Shown: positions 1-7,944, counted from the stretch's first letter. The stretch is DNA of 64,000 bases from Novosphingobium sp. 28-62-57 (GCA_002256985.1 NCGO01000001.1:372001-436000), one strand, 5' to 3'. Notes: generated by a model from the sequence alone, not told the origin. Numbers and translations are program-made.

Positions 1-125
1 ATTTGCGCATAGACAAGGCCGCGAAAGGCGAGCGCAAAGGCGTGATCGAGCATGCGGTTGGCCATGCCGGAACCCCGGCGGACAACAGAACGCGTGATCG
101 GATGGGAACGGGCACGTTCCAGCAT
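1..125 (-). CDS. N-terminal fragment of a leftward gene, possibly BtaA/DUF3419-like
   Basis: Only the first 41 codons are inside the window; the gene continues leftward beyond base 1. It starts at an ATG at 125, and a purine-rich stretch (GGGGG) lies some 8-12 bases upstream. The visible peptide begins MLERARSHPITR and ends FRGLVYAQ. The ending resembles the segment before the IWEDP motif of DUF3419/BtaA proteins, which transfer an aminocarboxypropyl group from S-adenosylmethionine to diacylglycerol in betaine-lipid synthesis. That similarity is from memory and rests on a few residues, so the family name is only a suggestion; the existence of a coding start is better supported. Confidence 0.45.
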   Translation of the reverse strand, partial: MLERARSHPITRSVVRRGSGMANRMLDHAFALAFRGLVYAQ

Positions 126-229
126 GTGAATGACCCCCGGAAAGAATGTTCGGGAGTTCGACTAGAACGTGACCATTGCGCCTGTGTGGCAGATTGGCGC
201 GGATTGTCCGCAGATTGTAAGATGTGCGA

Positions 230-1219
230 TCAAGCCTCTGAAATGACGGCAGCAAAGGCTGCAGGGTCGACGTTTCCGCCCGACAGGATCACCGCCGTGC
301 GGCCATCGCTCGCAACCTTACCGCCAAGAATCGCCGCCAGCGCGGCCGCACCGCCCGGCTCGATCACCAGCCGCAGATGCGAAAAGGCATAGCGTTGCGC
401 GGCGCGCACTTCGGCTTCGGACACGGCGATGCCCTGCATCCCACGTGACGTCATGACCGCAAAATTGATCGGGAAAGTGGCAGGCGTCTGCAGCGCATCA
501 CAGGCGGTCTTGGGCGCGCCAGTGGCCACGCGCTGGATAGTGCCGCTGGCAAGGCTGCGGGCCACATCGTCCCAGCCTTCGGGCTCGACCGGCACGATTT
601 CCGCCTCGGGCAGGGCGAGTGCGAGGCCGGCTGCAAGTCCGCCGCCGCCGCAGGGTGTGAACACGCGGGAGGGGAGGCCACCGGCAAGGCATTCCATCTG
701 TGCGGCAAGCTCCACGCCGCAGCTACCCTGACCTTCGATCACCCATGGATCGCCATAGGCATGGACCAGCGTTGCGCCGCTTTCAGATGTCAGCCGACGG
801 GCTACGTCGTCGCGATCCTCCCCACCGGGCCGGTCATAGAGCACGACCTCTGCCCCCAGCGCGCGGGTGGCGGCCAGCTTCACCGCCGGGGCATCATTCG
901 GCATCACGATCTTGGCAGCAATGCCCAGCCTGCGCGCGGCCCAGGCCACGCCTTGCGCGTGGTTGCCGCTGGAGACCGCGACCACACCCATCGCGCGCTC
1001 GGCTTCGGTCAGGTCTGACAGGCGGTGCCATGCTCCGCGGATCTTGAACGCGCCGACTGGTTGCAGGCTTTCCACCTTGCACCACACCGTGTCCCCGTTC
1101 GGCAGGTCAAGCGGCATCACCGGCGTTTGCGGCAGCAGCGCCGCGATCTTGTCAGCCGCGCGAAGCACGCCCTCGCGCGTTGGTGCGCGCAGATCAACAG
1201 AAGGACTTGGGTTTGTCAT
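230..1219 (-). CDS. Threonine/serine dehydratase-like PLP enzyme
   Basis: This is a fold-type II pyridoxal-phosphate enzyme of 329 residues, the usual size of single-domain serine/threonine dehydratases without a C-terminal ACT regulatory domain. The Schiff-base lysine is K59 in GAFKIRG. The substrate loop SSGNHAQG is at 83-90 and the phosphate-binding GGGGLAAG at 191-198. It should deaminate threonine or serine (or a hydroxy-amino acid such as hydroxyaspartate) to the 2-oxo acid in the cytoplasm. The missing ACT domain argues against a classical isoleucine-feedback-regulated IlvA. It is divergent from the dehydrogenase gene at 1296, with about 76 bases between the starts. Confidence 0.85.
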   Translation of the reverse strand: MTNPSPSVDLRAPTREGVLRAADKIAALLPQTPVMPLDLPNGDTVWCKVESLQPVGAFKIRGAWHRLSDLTEAERAMGVVAVSSGNHAQGVAWAARRLGIAAKIVMPNDAPAVKLAATRALGAEVVLYDRPGGEDRDDVARRLTSESGATLVHAYGDPWVIEGQGSCGVELAAQMECLAGGLPSRVFTPCGGGGLAAGLALALPEAEIVPVEPEGWDDVARSLASGTIQRVATGAPKTACDALQTPATFPINFAVMTSRGMQGIAVSEAEVRAAQRYAFSHLRLVIEPGGAAALAAILGGKVASDGRTAVILSGGNVDPAAFAAVISEA

Positions 1220-1295
1220 GCCACTCCTCTAAAGCCCCCCGCCATGATTGTCCTGCGCTGCATTGCGCAGGCGCGCAAAAAGCATTGGAGTTACC

Positions 1296-2501
1296 ATGGC
1301 AAAAGTTCTCGTCATCGGCGCAGGCGGCGTCGGCTCGGTCGCGGTCCACAAGATGGCGATGAATTCCGATATCTTCAGTGGCATCGCGCTGGCCAGCCGC
1401 ACCAAAAGCAAATGCGATGCCATCGCCGCTTCGGTGAAAGAGCGCACCGGCGTGGTCATTGATACGTATCAGATCGATGCCGACGATGTGGCGGCCACCA
1501 CGGCGCTTATCAACGAAGTGAAGCCCGTCCTCGTCGTCAACCTCGCGCTGCCTTATCAGGATCTGAACATCATGGACGCCTGCCTTGCCGCAGGCGTCAA
1601 CTACATGGATACGGCCAACTACGAGCCGATCGACAAGGCCGAGTTCGAATATTCGTGGCAGTGGGCCTATCAGGAGCGCTTCAAGGAAGCGGGCCTGATG
1701 GCGCTGCTGGGGTCTGGCTTCGATCCGGGCGTGACCAGCGTGTTTGCCACCTGGCTGCGCAAGCACAAGCTCGACACGATCCGCACGCTCGACATTCTCG
1801 ATTGCAACGGCGGCGATCATGGTCAGCACTTTGCCACCAACTTCAACCCGGAAATCAACATCCGCGAAGTGACCGCGCCCGCGCGCCACTACCTGAACGG
1901 CGAATGGGTCGAAACGCCCGCGCTGACCATCCGCCAGCAGTTCGATTTCGAGCAGGTTGGCCCGAAGAACATGTACCTGATGTATCACGAGGAGCTTGAA
2001 AGCCTCGCGCATCATCTGCCCGAGATCGAGCGCATCCGCTTCTGGATGACCTTTGGCGATGCCTATATCACGCACCTGACCGTGCTGCAGAACGTGGGCA
2101 TGACGCGGATCGATCCGGTGATGTACAACGGGCAGGAAATCATCCCCCTGCAGTTCCTCAAGGCCGTGCTGCCCGAACCTGCCTCGCTGGGCGCGACGAC
2201 CAAAGGCAAGACCAACATCGGCGACATCGCTACTGGCCTGAAGGACGGGGTGGAAAAGACCTTCTACATCTACAACATCTGCGACCATGAAGACGCCTAT
2301 GCCGAAACCGGCAACCAAGCGGTCAGCTACACCACCGGCGTTCCGGCGATGATCGGTGCGGCGATGATGGTGCAGGGCATCTGGTCGGGTGAGGGCGTGT
2401 TCAACATGGAACAGTTCGATCCCGATCCCTACATGGACATGCTGAACCAGCATGGTCTGCCATGGCAGGTGAAGGAACTGGCAGGTCCGCTGGAGTTTTA
2501 A
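1296..2501 (+). CDS. Saccharopine dehydrogenase-family carboxynorspermidine dehydrogenase (CANSDH)
   Basis: A 401-residue NAD(P)-dependent oxidoreductase with an N-terminal Rossmann loop GAGGVG at residues 8-13. The family includes saccharopine dehydrogenase and carboxynorspermidine/carboxyspermidine synthase. The second is favoured because nspC follows on the same strand: this enzyme would condense putrescine or diaminopropane with aspartate semialdehyde, and NspC would decarboxylate the product to give spermidine or norspermidine. The ATG at 1296 follows TTGGAG with good spacing; an upstream in-frame codon at 1248 has no such site. The expected operon partner is separated by the small nuclease-like gene and inverted repeats at 2504-3020. 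Confidence 0.85.
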   Translation: MAKVLVIGAGGVGSVAVHKMAMNSDIFSGIALASRTKSKCDAIAASVKERTGVVIDTYQIDADDVAATTALINEVKPVLVVNLALPYQDLNIMDACLAAGVNYMDTANYEPIDKAEFEYSWQWAYQERFKEAGLMALLGSGFDPGVTSVFATWLRKHKLDTIRTLDILDCNGGDHGQHFATNFNPEINIREVTAPARHYLNGEWVETPALTIRQQFDFEQVGPKNMYLMYHEELESLAHHLPEIERIRFWMTFGDAYITHLTVLQNVGMTRIDPVMYNGQEIIPLQFLKAVLPEPASLGATTKGKTNIGDIATGLKDGVEKTFYIYNICDHEDAYAETGNQAVSYTTGVPAMIGAAMMVQGIWSGEGVFNMEQFDPDPYMDMLNQHGLPWQVKELAGPLEF

Positions 2502-2503
2502 GA

Positions 2504-2573
2504 AAGATTGTTTCACGCAGAGGCGTGGGTTGAAGAAGGTTTCGCGCAGAGGCGCAGAGGAAGCAGAGATCGC
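2504..2573. repeat. Left end of GxxExxY element: tandem half-copies of the CGCAGAGG repeat
   Basis: A degenerate copy (AAAGATTGTTTCACGCAGAG, 2504-2523) is followed by a full 35-base arm at 2539-2573. The full arm is the reverse complement of 2981-3015 with one mismatch (34/35). It contains the family core TTCGCGCAGAGGCGCAGAGG. The pair brackets the GxxExxY gene; related arms bound the elements at 6983-7140, 22386-22575 and 38842-39005. Confidence 0.9.
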
Positions 2574-2587
2574 TGAGGAAAGTATTG

Positions 2588-2974
2588 GTGACGATTGATG
2601 ACCTCAGCGCCGCTGTGATCGAAGAGGCCATTGGCATTCATCGGCAGATTGGGCCGGGCCTTTTCGAATCTGTATACGAAGCTGTTCTGTTTGGACGGCT
2701 GGAAGCGCGAGGGCTTCAGGTCGAACGGCAAGTGCCCGTCGGCGTCAATCTGGATGGCACATTTTATGATGCCGCCTTTCGGATTGATCTGCTGGTCGGT
2801 GGACGATTGATTGTTGAGATTAAGGCGGTTGATCAGCTCAGCAAGGCACATGCCAAGCAATTGTTGACTTACCTGAGATTGATAAAGCAGCCCGTTGGGC
2901 TGCTTTTGAATTTTTCCGGCGTGACGATGAAAGAAGGCATCCGTCGCCTCGTAAATGACTACAAGGCAGAATAA
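2588..2974 (+). CDS. GxxExxY protein, PD-(D/E)XK nuclease-like, inside an inverted-repeat element
   Basis: A protein of 128 residues. The family motif is G24-LF-E27-SV-Y30. A PD-(D/E)XK-type core is visible as D67, E77-I-K79 and a following Q91, the layout of restriction-like nucleases (the PDDEXK_3/TIGR04256 group). Function in the family is not established; nuclease activity is inferred from these residues. The GTG at 2588 lies 7 bases after GAGGAA; a TTG at 2585 is the alternative. The stop is 6 bases before the right 35-base inverted arm and the start 14 bases after the left arm, so the gene fills the element exactly. It interrupts the CANSDH-nspC pair. Confidence 0.85.
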   Translation: MTIDDLSAAVIEEAIGIHRQIGPGLFESVYEAVLFGRLEARGLQVERQVPVGVNLDGTFYDAAFRIDLLVGGRLIVEIKAVDQLSKAHAKQLLTYLRLIKQPVGLLLNFSGVTMKEGIRRLVNDYKAE

Positions 2975-2980
2975 GTCTTT

Positions 2981-3015
2981 GCGATCTCTGCTTCCTCTGC
3001 GTCTCTGCGCGAAAC
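2981..3015. repeat. Right 35-bp inverted arm of the GxxExxY element
   Basis: Reverse complement of 2539-2573 with one mismatch. It lies 6 bases after the GxxExxY stop codon and 19 bases before the nspC start, leaving the nspC ribosome binding site (GAGG near 3023) just outside the element. Followed by ATCTTTTT, which mirrors the AAAGAT seen outside the left end. Confidence 0.9.
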
Positions 3016-3034
3016 ATCTTTTTGAGGTCTTAAC

Positions 3035-4234
3035 ATGGAAACCAGAGCCGGCGATCCGGGCGCTTTTGCACAGTTTGACCTGCACCGGGTGGATAGCCCA
3101 GCCTTCGTGGTCGATGCGGCAAAGCTGCGCGCCAATCTGGCGGTGCTGGCTGATGTGCGCGACCGGGCCGGGATCAAGCTCTTGGCCGCGCTCAAGGCGT
3201 TTTCGATGTGGAAGGTTGCGCCGATTGTCGGGGAGTATCTCGACGGCGTGTGCACTTCGGGCCTGTGGGAAGCAAAGCTGGCGGCGGAGCACTATTCAGG
3301 CGAAATCGCGACATATTGTGCGGCCTACAAAGCGGATGATCTGGTCGAAATCCTGCAACTGTCCGATCACGTGATCTTCAATTCGCCCGGCCAGCATGTC
3401 CGCTTTGCCGGTGAGATTGCGGCGGCGCGGGCAGCGGGCAAGGCGTTCGACATCGGCCTGCGCATCAACCCGCTCCATGCCGAGGGCGAAGTGCCGCGCT
3501 ACGACCCCTGCGCGCCGCATTCGCGCCTTGGCTTTCCGGTCGACCAGCTGACTGCCGAACACCTCGAAGGCGTGTCGGGCCTGCACTTCCACACATTGTG
3601 CGAGCAGGACTTCGAACCGCTCCAGCGCACGTGGGATGCGCTTGAAGCACGCATCGCACCCTATTTCGGCCAGCTCAAATGGCTGAACTTCGGCGGCGGT
3701 CACCACATCACCCGCGCGGATTATCAACGTGATGATCTGGTGGCGTTCCTGCGCGATGTGAAAGCGCGCACGGGGTGTGAAATCTATCTGGAGCCGGGTG
3801 AGGCGGTGGCGCTCGATGCCGGTATTCTGATTGGCACCGTGCTCGATACGCACTGGAACGGAATGCAGCTTGGCATCACCGATATTTCGGCCACCTGCCA
3901 CATGCCCGATGTGATCGAGGCACCTTATCGCCCGGCCATGCTGGGGGAACTGCCGATCGATGAATACGAGGACAGTGGCGAAGTCGGCGCGCCCATTCGT
4001 CTGGGCGGGCCTTCGTGCCTGGCGGGAGACGTGATCGGCGATTACCGCCTGACCCATGGCGCTGAACCCGGCACGCGCTTTGCGTTCCTCGATCAGGCGC
4101 ACTATTCGATGGTCAAGACGACGACCTTCAACGGCGTTCCGCTGCCCTCGATCTGGCTGTGGGACAGCGAGACCGATGCGCTGGAGCAGGTCCGCGGCTT
4201 CACTTACGAGGACTTCCGCGACCGCCTTTCCTGA
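3035..4234 (+). CDS. nspC: Carboxynorspermidine decarboxylase
   Basis: A fold-type III (alanine racemase-like) PLP decarboxylase of 399 residues. The cofactor lysine is K54 in LAALKAFSMW. Other landmarks are the HFHTLCE segment, a glycine-rich GGGHH phosphate loop, EPGEAV, and C328 in SCLAGD, the conserved cysteine contributed across the dimer interface. It decarboxylates carboxyspermidine or carboxynorspermidine made by the enzyme at 1296-2501, completing the aspartate-semialdehyde route to spermidine or norspermidine. The ATG at 3035 is preceded by GAGG. Its original promoter probably lies before the dehydrogenase gene, so the intervening element may affect its expression. Confidence 0.92.
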   Translation: METRAGDPGAFAQFDLHRVDSPAFVVDAAKLRANLAVLADVRDRAGIKLLAALKAFSMWKVAPIVGEYLDGVCTSGLWEAKLAAEHYSGEIATYCAAYKADDLVEILQLSDHVIFNSPGQHVRFAGEIAAARAAGKAFDIGLRINPLHAEGEVPRYDPCAPHSRLGFPVDQLTAEHLEGVSGLHFHTLCEQDFEPLQRTWDALEARIAPYFGQLKWLNFGGGHHITRADYQRDDLVAFLRDVKARTGCEIYLEPGEAVALDAGILIGTVLDTHWNGMQLGITDISATCHMPDVIEAPYRPAMLGELPIDEYEDSGEVGAPIRLGGPSCLAGDVIGDYRLTHGAEPGTRFAFLDQAHYSMVKTTTFNGVPLPSIWLWDSETDALEQVRGFTYEDFRDRLS

Positions 4235-4274
4235 GGCATGTTGCCCGCCAACGATAATGAGGCGGGAGAGTGCG

Positions 4275-5501
4275 ATGGCAGGTGAAGTGCTCGACGGGGT
4301 AACCAGCGACCCGCGGCGCCTAGGCTGGATGCAGGGCTCCCCTCCGCCTGCGGACAAGCTGCTGCTTGCCGCGCGTGCCGATCACATGCGGTTTCCGATG
4401 ATCCGCTGGTCCTATTCGAACATGCGCCAGTTCGTGCCCTCGCGCCGGGTTGGGGCAGGGGCGGCAGGCGCGCCATTCGAGCGGGCATTGCGCGACGATC
4501 TGGCTCAGGTGCCCTTCGTTCCGCTTGGCTCTGACGCACCCGTTGCCTTCGGGGAATCGCTCACGCGCGCCTACACCGATGGCATTCTGGTCCTCCATCG
4601 CGGCAAAGTGGTGTTCGAGCGCTGGTTCGGCGTGACCGGGCCGGAAACGCGGCATATCGCCTTTTCTGTCACCAAGAGCTTTGTCGGGACCATCGCCGAA
4701 ATGCTGGTGGAGGAAGGCAGGCTCGATCCGGCCGCACCGATCACGCAATATTTGCCTGAACTTGCCGGCAGCGGTTTTGGCGATGCCAGCGTGCAACAAG
4801 TCATGCACATGACCACCGCGCTTGATTTCTCCGAGGACTACGCCGATCCCAATTCCGGAATCGGGGCCTACAGCGCCGCGCTCGGTCTTACGCCGCGGCC
4901 AGATGGTTATGCGGGGCCGACAGACCTTGCCAGCTATCTCCCAACCATCGGCAAGGCCGGTGAACATGGGCAGGGCTTTACCTATCGCACGCCCAACACT
5001 GAGGTGCTGGCATGGATCATCGCCCTGATTGAAGGCAGGCACTTCGCCGATGTCCTGTCTGAACGTCTGTGGCAGCCGCTGGGCATGCTGGGTGATGCCG
5101 ACCTGATCGTTGACCAATCGGGCATGGCCTTTGCCGGGGGTGGCCTCAACCTGCGGCTGGAAGACCTTGCTCGCTTTGGTGAGGCGATGCGGCTGGGTGG
5201 GGAGGACGTGATCGCACAGCGCGTGGTGGATCGTGTGCGGCGCGGTGGTGATTCGGCGCATTTCGATGCGCAACGCTACCCACAATTGCCCGGCTGGAGT
5301 TACGGCAGTCAGTGGTGGCACGCGCACAACAATCGCGGCTGCTTTTCCGCACGGGGCATCCATGGGCAGGCCTTGTGGATCGATCCTGAGGCAGAAATGA
5401 CGATTGCACGATTCGCATCCCATCCTGTGGCTGCAAACGGCGCGAATGACCCGCTTTCCCTGCCAGCATGGGAAGCGCTGGCACATGCCCTAAAGTGCTG
5501 A
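4275..5501 (+). CDS. Serine hydrolase, beta-lactamase/6-aminohexanoate-dimer hydrolase fold
   Basis: A 408-residue member of the class C beta-lactamase-like (SxxK) hydrolases. The nucleophile and base are S131 and K134 in SVTK, and a tyrosine in the YRTPN segment near 237 fits the third catalytic position. The sequence resembles NylB-type esterases/amidases more than true beta-lactamases. No signal peptide is visible, suggesting a cytoplasmic enzyme. The ATG at 4275 follows GGGAGAG; the open frame extends upstream into nspC but without a better start. The substrate cannot be told; the position between two polyamine genes may or may not be meaningful. Confidence 0.82.
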   Translation: MAGEVLDGVTSDPRRLGWMQGSPPPADKLLLAARADHMRFPMIRWSYSNMRQFVPSRRVGAGAAGAPFERALRDDLAQVPFVPLGSDAPVAFGESLTRAYTDGILVLHRGKVVFERWFGVTGPETRHIAFSVTKSFVGTIAEMLVEEGRLDPAAPITQYLPELAGSGFGDASVQQVMHMTTALDFSEDYADPNSGIGAYSAALGLTPRPDGYAGPTDLASYLPTIGKAGEHGQGFTYRTPNTEVLAWIIALIEGRHFADVLSERLWQPLGMLGDADLIVDQSGMAFAGGGLNLRLEDLARFGEAMRLGGEDVIAQRVVDRVRRGGDSAHFDAQRYPQLPGWSYGSQWWHAHNNRGCFSARGIHGQALWIDPEAEMTIARFASHPVAANGANDPLSLPAWEALAHALKC

Positions 5502-5539
5502 AAAATTGCGATCTGTCTGGAAATATTTCATTTTTCTGA

Positions 5540-5673
5540 CACATATGTTGGGGGCTGAGATTTTCACTTGATGTTCAGCGTAAGGGCCTTATTACCCCCA
5601 TCTCGCTGCCCCATGGGGACTTCCAAACCGCAAGGCAGCTTTTTTCAACTGTTCCGTTTGGGGGTCCCTTGAG
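5540..5673 (+). ncRNA. speF-type structured leader before ornithine decarboxylase
   Basis: The 172 bases before the decarboxylase contain overlapping pairings. ACCCCCA (5594-5600) pairs with TGGGGGT (5659-5665), and AAGGG (5582-5586) with CCCTT (5666-5670), enclosing the translation start region. Inside is GCTGCC/GGCAGC followed by six T residues (5605-5645), an intrinsic-terminator shape. CCAAAC (5623-5628) can instead pair with GTTTGG (5656-5661), competing with the long-range stem. A conserved speF RNA motif is known before alphaproteobacterial ornithine decarboxylases; assignment here is by position and architecture, not a covariance-model hit. Confidence 0.6.
5605..5645 (+). terminator. 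Intrinsic terminator/attenuator inside the decarboxylase leader
   Basis: The stem GCTGCC (5605-5610) with GGCAGC (5634-5639), followed by TTTTTT (5640-5645), lies about 30 bases before the start codon. A small CCCCATGGGG palindrome sits in the loop. Position and T-run suggest premature termination as a regulatory option. Confidence 0.55.
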
Positions 5674-6894
5674 TTGCACATCCATCATGACGCACTGGCT
5701 GTAGTTCGCGCTTCCGCTCCTGAACAACCCGCCATTCTGAACCGTCCGCACGCTGCCGCGCGCGCTGCCCGCTTCTTTGTCGAGAAGTTCCCGGGTAAGT
5801 CGCTCTATGCCGTGAAAGCGAACCCTTCGGCTGACCTGATCCGCATTCTGTGGGATTCGGGCGTCACGCACTATGATGTTGCTTCGATTGTCGAAGTGCG
5901 TCTGGTGCGCGAAACGCTGCCCGATGCCACGTTGTGCTTCATGCATCCGGTCAAGGCTCCGTCCGCGATCCGCGAAGCATACCATACTTATGGCGTGCGC
6001 GTGTTCAGCCTCGATTCGCTTGAGGAACTGGAAAAGATCAAGGCGGCCACGGCTGACGCCGATGGCAACGTGCCCGAAGATCTGACGCTGTGCGTGCGTT
6101 TGCGCGTCTCGTCCGAATACTCGGAACTCAGCCTTGCGTCCAAGTTTGGCTGCGATCTCGCCAATGCGGCAGAGCTGCTTCAGGCAACCCGCCAGGTCGC
6201 GGATTCGCTGGGCGTGTGCTTCCACGTGGGCAGCCAGTCGATGAGCCCGCATGCCTATGTGCAGGCGCTGGAGCGTGTGCGTGCGGCCATCGTCGACGCC
6301 TCGGTCCTCGTTGACATCATCGATGTCGGCGGCGGCTTCCCGTCGATCTATCCCGGCATGGAACCGCCACCGCTCGAAGATTACTTCGGCGTGATCGACC
6401 GCACTTATGAATCGCTGCCGGTTTCGTACTCGGCCGAATTGTGGTGCGAACCGGGCCGGGCGCTCTGTGCGGAATACAACTCGATGATCGTGCGCGTCGA
6501 ACGCCGCCGCGGGACCGAGCTGTACATCAACGACGGTGCCTATGGCGCGCTGTTCGATGCCGCCCACGTCGGCTGGCGCTTCCCGGTGCGCGTGCTGCGC
6601 GATCAGGTGGCCAATGACGAGGCGGAGGTCGAGCTGGAGCCGTTCAGCTTCTACGGCCCCACTTGCGACGATATGGACCACATGGAAGGTCCGTTCGAAC
6701 TGCCGGTGGACGTGAAGGTGGGCGATTACATCGAAGTCGGCATGCTGGGCGCTTATGGCGCGGCGATGAAGACCGCATTCAACGGCTTTGGCGCGACTGA
6801 CGTGTTCGAAGTCTCGGACGAGCCGATGGCCAGCCAATACCGTGGCGACCGCCGCGATCCGCGCGTGTCGGACAACGTGGTATCGCTGCGCTGA
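5674..6894 (+). CDS. Type III PLP-dependent ornithine (or lysine) decarboxylase
   Basis: A 406-residue fold-type III decarboxylase of the eukaryote-like ODC family. The PLP lysine is K48 in YAVKAN. HVGSQS and the GGGFPS phosphate loop follow, with EPGRAL and the cross-subunit catalytic cysteine C331 in PTCDDMDHM. It should make putrescine from ornithine (possibly cadaverine from lysine), supplying the amine substrate for the upstream carboxynorspermidine enzymes. The start is a TTG at 5674; no in-frame ATG exists nearby upstream, and the leader structure ends against this codon. A strong intrinsic terminator follows. Confidence 0.9.
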   Translation: MHIHHDALAVVRASAPEQPAILNRPHAAARAARFFVEKFPGKSLYAVKANPSADLIRILWDSGVTHYDVASIVEVRLVRETLPDATLCFMHPVKAPSAIREAYHTYGVRVFSLDSLEELEKIKAATADADGNVPEDLTLCVRLRVSSEYSELSLASKFGCDLANAAELLQATRQVADSLGVCFHVGSQSMSPHAYVQALERVRAAIVDASVLVDIIDVGGGFPSIYPGMEPPPLEDYFGVIDRTYESLPVSYSAELWCEPGRALCAEYNSMIVRVERRRGTELYINDGAYGALFDAAHVGWRFPVRVLRDQVANDEAEVELEPFSFYGPTCDDMDHMEGPFELPVDVKVGDYIEVGMLGAYGAAMKTAFNGFGATDVFEVSDEPMASQYRGDRRDPRVSDNVVSLR

Positions 6895-6921
6895 TCTTGG
6901 CTGCGGCAAATTGAAATTGAG

Positions 6922-6954
6922 AAGGCCCTGCCGCGAGGTGGGGCCTTTTCTTTT
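6922..6954 (+). terminator. Intrinsic terminator after ornithine decarboxylase
   Basis: AAGGCCC (6922-6928) pairs with GGGCCTT (6941-6947) across a 12-base loop, followed by TTTTCTTTT-type sequence. It lies 27 bases after the stop codon. Confidence 0.9.
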
Positions 6955-6982
6955 GCGCTGGTGGTGTTGGTGAGGGTTGAAA

Positions 6983-7140
6983 GAGTTTCGCGCAGAGGCG
7001 CAGAGGCGCGGAGGAGTTGCGCTTTCGGCGAAGCCGCTCAATCTTTTGCCACGCTGCGAGTTGCGCCAGGTTGTTGGTAAGATAAGCCTGACGGCCAAGC
7101 GCTACATCTCCGCGCCTCTGCGCCTCTGCGTGAAATCCCC
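6983..7140. repeat. Short inverted-repeat element, CGCAGAGG family (non-coding copy)
   Basis: The left arm 6985-7014 and right arm 7107-7135 are near-perfect inverted copies. They differ mainly at one base in the CGCGAAA/CGTGAAA end. The core of about 90 bases has no convincing gene and includes GCTTTCGGCGAAGCCG. The element lies between convergent genes, ending 6 bases before the nitroreductase stop codon. Confidence 0.85.
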
Positions 7141-7145
7141 TTTTC

Positions 7146-7826
7146 TTAAAACCCCACGAACCGCGCCGCTTCATCCACGCTCTTGCGCGTGCTGACCACG
7201 GCGTTGGCGGGAAAGTCGGGGTCCGGCCAGCCCAGCGCAACCGCCTTCATGATGACCTGATCGTCAGGAATGCCAGCATGCTCGCGAACCACGGGCGATT
7301 GCATGATCCCTTGTGAATTGATGACGCAGCCCAGACCGCGTGACCATGCGGCGTTGACCAGCGCTGTGGTGACTGCGCCGCAATCGAAGGCCGTATCGTC
7401 GCTGCCAGCAAGTTCGCGGTCGTAGGTCACGATCACGCACACCGGCGCGTCAAACTGGCGGAAACCGCGCAGCACCCAGTCCTGTCGTGCGGCTGCATCG
7501 TCGCGCGCAATGCCCATGGCGGCAAAGAGCTGCTTTGCCACGCCCACCTGCCGGTCACGGTGAACGCCCGCAAAAGGCTCTCCACGGCGGAATTCGCGGC
7601 TATCGGGTTCGCCTGCAAGGATGCGCTCGGTGTTGCCCTTGCGGATGCGATCAAGCGGCTCGCCGGTGATCACATGGAAGTGCCAGGGTTGCGTGTTCAT
7701 CGACGTTGGGGTGCGCATGGCCAGCGCCAGCACGTCTTCGATCAGTGCGCGGGGTACTGGCTTGTCGAGATAGCCCCGGATCGAACGGCGGCCCAGAACC
7801 ACTTCGTCATACGTCTGCGCAGGCAT
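7146..7826 (-). CDS. Nitroreductase family FMN oxidoreductase
   Basis: A 226-residue nitroreductase-like flavoprotein. The N-terminal RRSIR (13-17) is the usual FMN phosphate-binding segment, followed by TPTSMNTQPWHF, the conserved S-x-x-N-x-Q-P-W segment. It probably reduces nitro-aromatics, quinones or similar compounds with NAD(P)H in the cytoplasm. The ATG at 7826 follows GGGAGAG on the minus strand; an upstream in-frame extension to 7889 overlaps the hemA terminator and was rejected. The physiological substrate is not evident. Confidence 0.87.
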   Translation of the reverse strand: MPAQTYDEVVLGRRSIRGYLDKPVPRALIEDVLALAMRTPTSMNTQPWHFHVITGEPLDRIRKGNTERILAGEPDSREFRRGEPFAGVHRDRQVGVAKQLFAAMGIARDDAAARQDWVLRGFRQFDAPVCVIVTYDRELAGSDDTAFDCGAVTTALVNAAWSRGLGCVINSQGIMQSPVVREHAGIPDDQVIMKAVALGWPDPDFPANAVVSTRKSVDEAARFVGF

Positions 7827-7891
7827 GTGCTCTCCCGATTTTAATTGTCCGGTTAAAACTAGCGTTTGCACCGCGAAAGACAAGCCCAACG

Positions 7892-7921
7892 AAAAAGGCC
7901 CTCCCCGCGAGGGAAGGGCCT
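7892..7921 (-). terminator. Intrinsic terminator after hemA
   Basis: Read on the minus strand, AGGCCC TTCCCTCGCGGGG AGGGCCT forms a G+C-rich hairpin followed by TTTTT, 24 bases after the hemA stop codon. Confidence 0.9.
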
Positions 7922-7944
7922 CAATCTTCGATACCTGTGGTGCG

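Noticed and set aside
1194-2516. A 440-codon open frame opposite the carboxynorspermidine dehydrogenase gene
   Set aside because: Histidine- and arginine-rich translation typical of a shadow frame in high-G+C DNA; the plus-strand gene has clear Rossmann motifs and a ribosome binding site.
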